DNA from: Ceratobasidium sp. AG-K
Taxonomy: Eukaryota; Basidiomycota; Agaricomycetes; Cantharellales; Ceratobasidiaceae
Assembly (NCBI GenBank): GCA_037039685.1
Contig: JAWNGF010000003.1
Span: 3,100,001-3,164,000 of the forward strand
Length of the DNA: 64,000 nt
Direction of reading: 5' to 3'
The first letter of the stretch is position 1. Each line of letters starts with the position of its first letter. The notes under the pieces were generated by a model that searched no databases, was not told the DNA's origin, and was given only the letters and a program-made list of their open reading frames with translations. The translations under genes and the position numbers were made by a program. Shown here one piece after another: positions 58,291 to 64,000 of the stretch.

Positions 58291-60122
58291 CGCTAGGTGG
58301 AAGGTTTTCCCTGTCTTTGACCACTAGTACAAGTGTGGTAAGCAATTTGTCTTCCTCTTTTGCTTCTGTGATTTCCACAATAATGTCCCTTCCTAATTCT
58401 GCTGCAAAACCTTTGAATCTTTCCTGGTGTATCATGATCTGTTCTGCATTTGGTATATCATGATGTTCAGAACATCTGGACAAGAGATCTGGTTTGCTGG
58501 AAAGTTGTCCTGGTTGATAGTGTATTTCAAAGTTAAAAGACACCAGTTCTTGGTACCATCTGTTATGTTGTTGGTTAAAGGTTTTTGCTGTTTGCCAGTA
58601 AGTCAGGTTCCTATGATCTGAATAAACCATAATTGGTTCCCTAGTTCCTTCCAGATGTAGTCTCCAGTGTTTCAGGGCTGTAATGATGGCTACAAGTTCC
58701 TTGTCATGTGTGTCATAGTTCATCTGTGGTGCTGTGAAACTCTGTGATAAGAAACCAATTGGGTGTAGGGCTCCATTGTCCTGTTGTTGTGAGGGAATCA
58801 TCCCCATTGCCACCCCTGATGCATCTGTTTTGAGAAAGTAGGGTTTGGTGGGGTTGGGATGTGCCAATAATTGGTCCTTAGTTACTGCTAATTTGAGTTT
58901 GTCAAAGGCCTGTTGCTGTTCCACACACCATTCCCACTTTTGTTCCTTTCTTGTGAGTTTGGTTAATGGCTTGACAACACTGCTGAAGTTTCACATGAAT
59001 TGTTGGTAGAAATTTGCAAAGCCTAAGAAGGCCTGTACCTGTTTGACTGTCTTTGGGATGCACCATTCCAAAATCGCCTTGATTTTGTCCTTTTCCATGG
59101 AAATTCCTTCAGGTGTGATGACTATTCCAACAAAGGTGACCATGGTGATAAAGAATTTGCATTTTGTGATCTTCAGCAAGAGGTTGTTTTCTTCTAATTG
59201 CTTCAGTACCTCCCTGACATCTTTTATGTGTTGTTCTTGGTCCTTTGAGAAGGTGAGAATGTCATCAATGTAGATCACTACTGAGATGTCCTTTATGTCA
59301 TGGAAGATTGCTGGCACATTCATGAGTCCAAATGGCATGACCCTGTATTCATAGTGCCCTTCCTTGGTTCTGAACGCTGTTTTCCATTGATTGCTTTCTT
59401 TGATTTGAATGTTATTAAAGCCTTGCCGTAAGTCCAATTTTGAGAAGATTTTAGCTTCCTTTAATTTTTCCAGAAGGTCTTCTTGTAGTGGTAGGGGGAA
59501 GTGATTGGGTATAATGATCTTATTGACTCCTCTGAGGTCAACTACCAGTCGCAAAAGTTCTTCTGGTGTCATAGGTTCCACGTTTTTGTCTTGATGTTTC
59601 TTAACAAAGAAAGCTGGTGATGCAATGGGTGATTTGCTTGGTACAATCTTGCCTGCTGCTAGTTCTTCCTCTATATGTTTCCCAAGGACTCTTGTTTCCA
59701 TTGGAGAGAGTGGATAAGTTCATGCTGGTTTAGGTAGTTCTGTATCTGGCCTAAAATTGATTTTGCAATCCCATTCCCTGTGTGGTGGTAATTCCTTAAG
59801 AAAGCTCCTCACTGAAAACCTTTTTGAAGTCTTGGAATTCTTCTGGTATTTCTGTTAAATGTGCTGCTTTTGCTTTGATGGGTTCCCTTCACTGAGTGAT
59901 TTCCTTGGTTTCCCAGTTTATTTCAGGGCTGGCTTCTGATAGCCCTGTACTTCCTAGGATTGGGGGGGATTCTCCAGTTGGCATAACGTAGCATTGTTGT
60001 GTAAAACTTTTTCCCAAGATCTCAAAGGGAAGGGGGACCTTGTACCAAACAACCAATGGTAGCTTTTTTCCATTTATTCCTATGACTTCTCTTGCTTTTT
60101 GTCCCAACTTGGATCAATTAGG
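58291..60122 (-). mobile_element. Ty3/gypsy element E, upstream part of pol
   Basis: Continuation of E right of D. It ends where the LTR of F begins at 60123; gag and the 5' LTR of E are not in the window. Confidence 0.8.
58296..60107 (-). pseudogene. pol of element E, protease to RNase H part
   Basis: RNase H at 58296-58924 (FLKTDASGVAMGMI; YDTHDKELVAIITALKHW), RT at 58991-59701 (LDLRQGFNNIQI; YIDDILTFSK) and a protease-end fragment at 59889-60107 (QQCYVMPTGESPPIL). A small in-frame deletion removes about nine residues between APAIF and HD before the YIDD strand. TGA at 58991-58993 replaces a likely Arg (FMRNFSS), TGA near 59892 replaces a likely Trp, and the frame shifts near 59720-59810. 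Joins the integrase part at 50439 across D. Confidence 0.82.
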
Positions 60123-60514
60123 TGTGTAAGGGTTTAAGGGGTTTGACTTAGCCAAGTCTTAGAACCCAAGGAGTAGTGATAGTAAAGAGGATTTGATTGA
60201 ACAAGTCCTAGTGGAGAGGAGGTCAAGCCTTGTCATTAATTGGCTTGACCTCTGGGTTTATATACATGAGGGATCAGTGCCACGTCATCATCTATCAGTG
60301 TGAGAAAGCCGAGTACAACCAATGATAAGCGAGATAAGAGGTATGACTTGACATTCTGGAAGTTCCGGAAGCAGCACCAATATCAAATGGAAAGACAAAT
60401 ACATCACATGATACAAGTTAAGCACCAAAGGACATTTGTACCAAAAAAGGAAAGTGTTCGGAAAAAAGAATATAAAATCAGAATAAAATGTCTGAGCTTA
60501 GTCAGCTCATGACA
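60123..60514 (-). repeat. 3' LTR of element F
   Basis: 392 bases from TGTGTAAGGG to CTCATGACA, followed by a PPT (minus strand TTAGGAGGGGGTAA, 60515-60528). The left flank TTAGG (60118-60122) is the expected target duplication; its partner is outside the window. Confidence 0.75.
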
Positions 60515-60524
60515 TTACCCCCTC

Positions 60525-61985
60525 CTAAGGGCCTGGCGTGGTGGGGTGAAGTCTGTGGAATTTGTCAACTAGTTCAGGAGCATTCTTGAGGTCTTCCTTT
60601 GATTGCCAAGAATTGTCCGCATGGGAGTATCCTTTCCACTTGACGTAGTAGTGGAGTTGATGACAATTTTTCTTGGAATTAAGGATCTCCTTGACTTCCC
60701 ATTCTTCTTCTCCTTCTTGTGTGACAATAGGGGGTGGTTGAGTGGGTTTGCAACCATGGGGATCAGGGTGGAATTTTTTGAGCAGCATGACATGGAAGAC
60801 AGGATGAATCTTCATTGATTTTGGTAATTCCAGTCTAAAGGCATGAGTCCCAACTTTTTCCAGTACTTTGTACAGGCCTAAAACTTTGTGGGAGAGTTTT
60901 ACTGAAGGTCTGTCTGTGGATATGTTTTGATGACTGAGCCAGACTTTATCTCCCGGGTTTATCTCTTCTGGTTCTTTGGCTCCTTTATCAAAGTAGTGTT
61001 TGTAGGACTGGTTTGCTAGAATCAGAGCAGCTTTGAATTCATCATATCCTTTCAACAGGAATTCCGCATGGGCATCAGCTTCAGGAACAGTATAGTCTGA
61101 TTCTTCCCCAATGTTCATTCTAGGGTTTAAACCTTGGCAGATCTGGAAGGGGGTTTTGCCAGTGGATGCTTGGATTCCATTGTTGTAAGCAAATTCTGCC
61201 ATAGGGAGCAGGGCCACCCAGTTGTTTTGCCTATGGTTGACAAAAGCCCTGATAAAGATTTCAACAACTTGGTTTGCCCGTTCTGACTGTCCGTCTGTTC
61301 TTGGATGGTAGGCTGTGCTGAAGGTGGGTTTTATGTCCAACTGTTTGTACAGATGCTTAATGAACTTTGAGTTGAAAGTGGATCCTCTATCCAAGACTGT
61401 TGCTTTTGGGGTGCTGTGAAGTTTCCAAATGTTTGCAACAAAGATATTGGCTATGTCTACTGCTGTGGCTGTTGATTTGCAAGGGAGATAGCATGCCATC
61501 TTGGAGAACTGATCTACAACTGTCAAGATTGCGTCACATCCTTCTGACTCTGGGAGCCCTACAATCATGTTGTAGGAGATCTCCTCCCAAGGTCTCTCAG
61601 GAATATGTAAAGGACGCAGTAGTCCTGTGGGGAGTTGGTTTGATGGTTTAACTCAAATGCATGTTTTGCTGTGTGACAAGTAAGAGTTGACAAATTTCTT
61701 CATGGTTGGCCAGTAGTAAGTTCTTGAGACTAATTCCAATGTTCTTGCTTGTCCAGGGTGTCCAGCTGTGATGTTGTCATGGTGCAACTCTAATATCAGA
61801 TTTCTGACTGTTTCATCTTTGGGGACAAAGATCCTTCCTTTGAACATTAGGAGTCCTTCTTTGGATTCCCAGTCTTTGACTTTTTTGCCGTTTCTTAGCT
61901 TGTTATGAGCTTTGTCTAATCTGGGGTCTTCGAGGATTGCTTCTCTGATTAGGTTGTTGATCTCTTGGTCAGGGGTGATAGCCAA
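60525..61985 (-). pseudogene. integrase and chromodomain of element F
   Basis: Zinc region at 61653-61985 (HHDNITAGHPGQARTLEL), interrupted by a TGA at 61653-61655 after SKTCI (likely Arg), then the core from about 61568: VVDQFSKMACYLPCKS, DRGSTFNSKF, HPRTDGQSERANQ, and a chromodomain (EEEWEVKEILNSKKNCHQLH; YYVKWKGYSHADNSW) ending TTPGP-stop. Confidence 0.85.
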
Positions 61986-62048
61986 AATAAAAATGTCTGG
62001 TTTAAGGAGAACTTGGTTCTCTACCCCCTCAAAAGGTTCTAGGTTGTA

Positions 62049-63214
62049 TCACCTTGAGAGAATGTCTGCTTTTTTGTTCTGGTTTCCTGGCCTGCACACA
62101 ATCTGGAAGTTGAAGTCTACCAGGAAGTTCATCCAACAGATTTGGCATTGGTTCAGTTGTTTCAATGAGGGGAAGTATTCCAAATTCTTGTGATCTGTTA
62201 TGACTTGAACAGCTTTTTCCATGCCTTGAAGTAAGTGCCGCCATTCCTTGAATGCTCTAATAATTGCCAATAGTTCCTTATCGAAAATGTTGTAGTTTTG
62301 TTCAGCTGGATTTAGTGATTTAGAGAGGAAGGCTACTGGGTGTAATTTCCCTTCTTCATTCTTTTGAGATAAAACTGCTCCTGTGGCGAATCCTGATGCA
62401 TCTGTTTCGAGGAAAAACTCCTTATTTTGATTGGGCTGCATCATTACCAGTGCCACCTTAAGAGCTTCCTTTAGTGCATTCATGGCACCTTGTTCTTTGC
62501 TTGTCCACTGCCACTTTTGATCCTTCTTGAGTAGGTTGTATGGGGGTCTTGCTTTGCTGGCAAAGTCTTGAATGAACCTTTGATAGAAATTGACAAATCC
62601 TAGGAACTCTTGAACTTGTTTAACGTTTTTGGGTGCTTTCCAATTCATAGCCGCTGTGACCTTTTCCTGATCCGTTTTGATCCCTTTTTGGAAATGACCA
62701 ATCCTACCCAGTCCAGTTTGGTTTGGTGGAACTTGCATTTCCTCAGTTTTGCAATCAACTTGTGTTCCCTTAGTCTTTTTAGCACCTCTTTGACGTGTCT
62801 TGGATGATCTTTGACTTGTTTGGAAAAGATGAAGATGTCATCAATGTATACGAGTACAAAAACCCCCATAACGTCCCTGAATATAAAGTTCATTAGGGAC
62901 TGGAAGCTTGATGGGGCGTTTTTGAGACCAAAGGGCATGACTTTCCATTTGTACATGCCATACTGAGTTTTGAAGGCTGTTTTCCATTTGTGTCCTGCCG
63001 CTATTTGGGTTTGGTGGAATCCCTGTGCCAAGTCCAGAGTGGTACCAATGACAAATCCTTCCAGGGCCCTTAACCATTGATCCAGTAGAGGTATTCTGCT
63101 CGCATTGAATTTGCACAGCAAATTAACATATCTACAGTCAATGCAAAAGTGTAACTCCAGGTTGTTTGGATCTTCTGGGTGGGGTTTTTTGACAAACAGA
63201 ACCGGCAATGCCAA
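62049..63214 (-). pseudogene. reverse transcriptase and RNase H of element F
   Basis: RT 62645-63214 with DLAQGFHQTQIAAGHKWKTA, MPFGLKNAPSSFQ and YIDDIFIFSK; RNase H 62049-62738 with FLETDASGFATGAVLSQK and FDKELLAIIRAFKEW. The two are in different frames that overlap near 62690. Confidence 0.85.
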
Positions 63215-63921
63215 GGAGACTTGGAAATCTGAATATGTCCTCTTTGGATAAGGGTTTCTAGTACTTTCTGCATTTCTTTGTCTTCAGCTGGGGATGTTTT
63301 GTAAATAGGGCCATGCTTTAATTTGGCCTTGGGTAGGAGGTCAAGTGTAATGTCGGTTGGTCTGTGAGGTGGGAGTTCTTCCAATCTGGATTCGTTGAAT
63401 ACATCTGCAAACTCCTTGTATTCCTCTGGTAATGTAGTTTCGGCTGCAATTTGGAGTGTAGATGGAACTTCTAGGCAGTTTTTTGAGCAGAACTTGCTTG
63501 TGTATGCAATCGTCCTATTTTTCCAATTAATTTGTGGGTTATGTTTCTTGACCCATGACATCCCAAGTACGATGGGATGTCTTCCAATGTTTGTGACATG
63601 ACATTCTATTTTGCTGGAATGTGTCCCCATGATAAGTTTAAATTTGGTATAGTGGGTGACTTTTCCAGATGAAACTTCCTGCCCGTCTATAACTCGTAGG
63701 GTCTTTGGTTGTTCATGTTGAAAAAGGGGGAGGTTTGCTTCTTTTGCTAGGGAAGGGTTGATGAAGCAGGATGTTGCACCACAATCAAGGAGTGCTTGTC
63801 CAGAGAATTTTTTTGATTTGCTGACTGACTTAGAATGAGGAGCCGTAGTTAGTGGATGAGCAGTGAAATCAAGGTATAATTGGTTTTCATTTGATATTGA
63901 CATGATTTCAAGTTTATCCAT
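63070..63921 (-). pseudogene. protease region of element F pol
   Basis: Retropepsin-like segment with ALLDCGATSCFINPSLA (Asp-Cys-Gly in place of the usual Asp-Ser/Thr-Gly) and HPIVLGMSWVKKHNPQINW. It runs into the RT start, where a frameshift near 63200 breaks the join (SKSPWHCRF against LFVKKPHPED). Confidence 0.8.
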
Positions 63922-64000
63922 ATTACTAGCTAATATATCACTGAGTACTTGGCTCCTTAATAAGCCTCAGTGACGTCTTTTCCCGACTCAATGTCTGAGG

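Larger units (their letters stand above)
60123..64000 (-). mobile_element. Ty3/gypsy element F (3' part, runs off the window)
   Basis: A third family, minus strand: 3' LTR, PPT, then pol from chromodomain to protease; gag and 5' LTR lie beyond 64000. The pol ends 10 bases before the LTR (60525 against 60514), so F has no ORF3. Several stops and frameshifts show that it is dead. Confidence 0.85.

Overview
The window looks like nuclear DNA of a filamentous Agaricomycete (Basidiomycota). Genes carry many short introns of about 40-70 bases with GT-AG ends. There is an STE3-type pheromone receptor, a very long TPR protein ending in a CHAT protease domain, an F-box fragment, and chromodomain-bearing Ty3/gypsy elements. 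This mix is what one expects in Rhizoctonia/Ceratobasidiaceae; that name is inferred from gene families, not proven. No rRNA, tRNA or CRISPR was found.

Layout. (1) 1-4 kb: two decayed protein-kinase genes on the minus strand. (2) 4.9-16.2 kb: a co-oriented carbohydrate block, made of an MFS sugar transporter followed by two tandem GH95 (alpha-L-fucosidase-type) genes, one with an N-terminal membrane anchor and one with a signal peptide. Together they could release a terminal sugar from plant or fungal glycans and import it. (3) 16.4-19.3 kb: an F-box fragment and gene-poor sequence. (4) 19.3-24.1 kb: the TPR/CHAT gene. (5) 24.4-25.9 kb: an intact-looking STE3-like receptor on the minus strand, with a possible small secreted protein gene divergent from it at 26.3 kb. 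(6) 26.7-29 kb: no recognised gene. (7) 29.2 kb to the end: a nested stack of Ty3/gypsy elements, named here B to F, inserted into a decayed multi-exon gene, A.

Stratigraphy of the stack, read from 5-bp target-site duplications (TSDs). B (31886-47588, TSD AATGG) entered gene A. C (33275-41247, TSD ATTTG) entered ORF3 of B. A solo LTR of the C/D family (32326-32815, TSD TGGAG) lies in the 3' LTR of B. E (47660 to about 60122) entered gene A just right of B. D (50445-58290, TSD CGCTA) entered the pol of E. F (60123 to past the window end) cut off the upstream part of E. D is the youngest: its two 497-bp LTRs differ at about five sites and its gag and pol are open. The others are worn by stop codons that mostly look like C:G to T:A changes.

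The most unusual signals are: (a) a third ORF downstream of pol in B, C, D and E, in the -1 frame and overlapping the pol tail, with a shared Trp-Val ... Cys-Arg-Gly-Cys core and substitution patterns showing that this frame is the constrained one; and (b) a 12-base primer-binding site two bases inside the 5' LTR that is the exact complement of a 12-mer lying 33 bases after the LTR TATA box. That pairing is kept by compensatory changes between B and D, the signature of Tf1-like self-primed reverse transcription.
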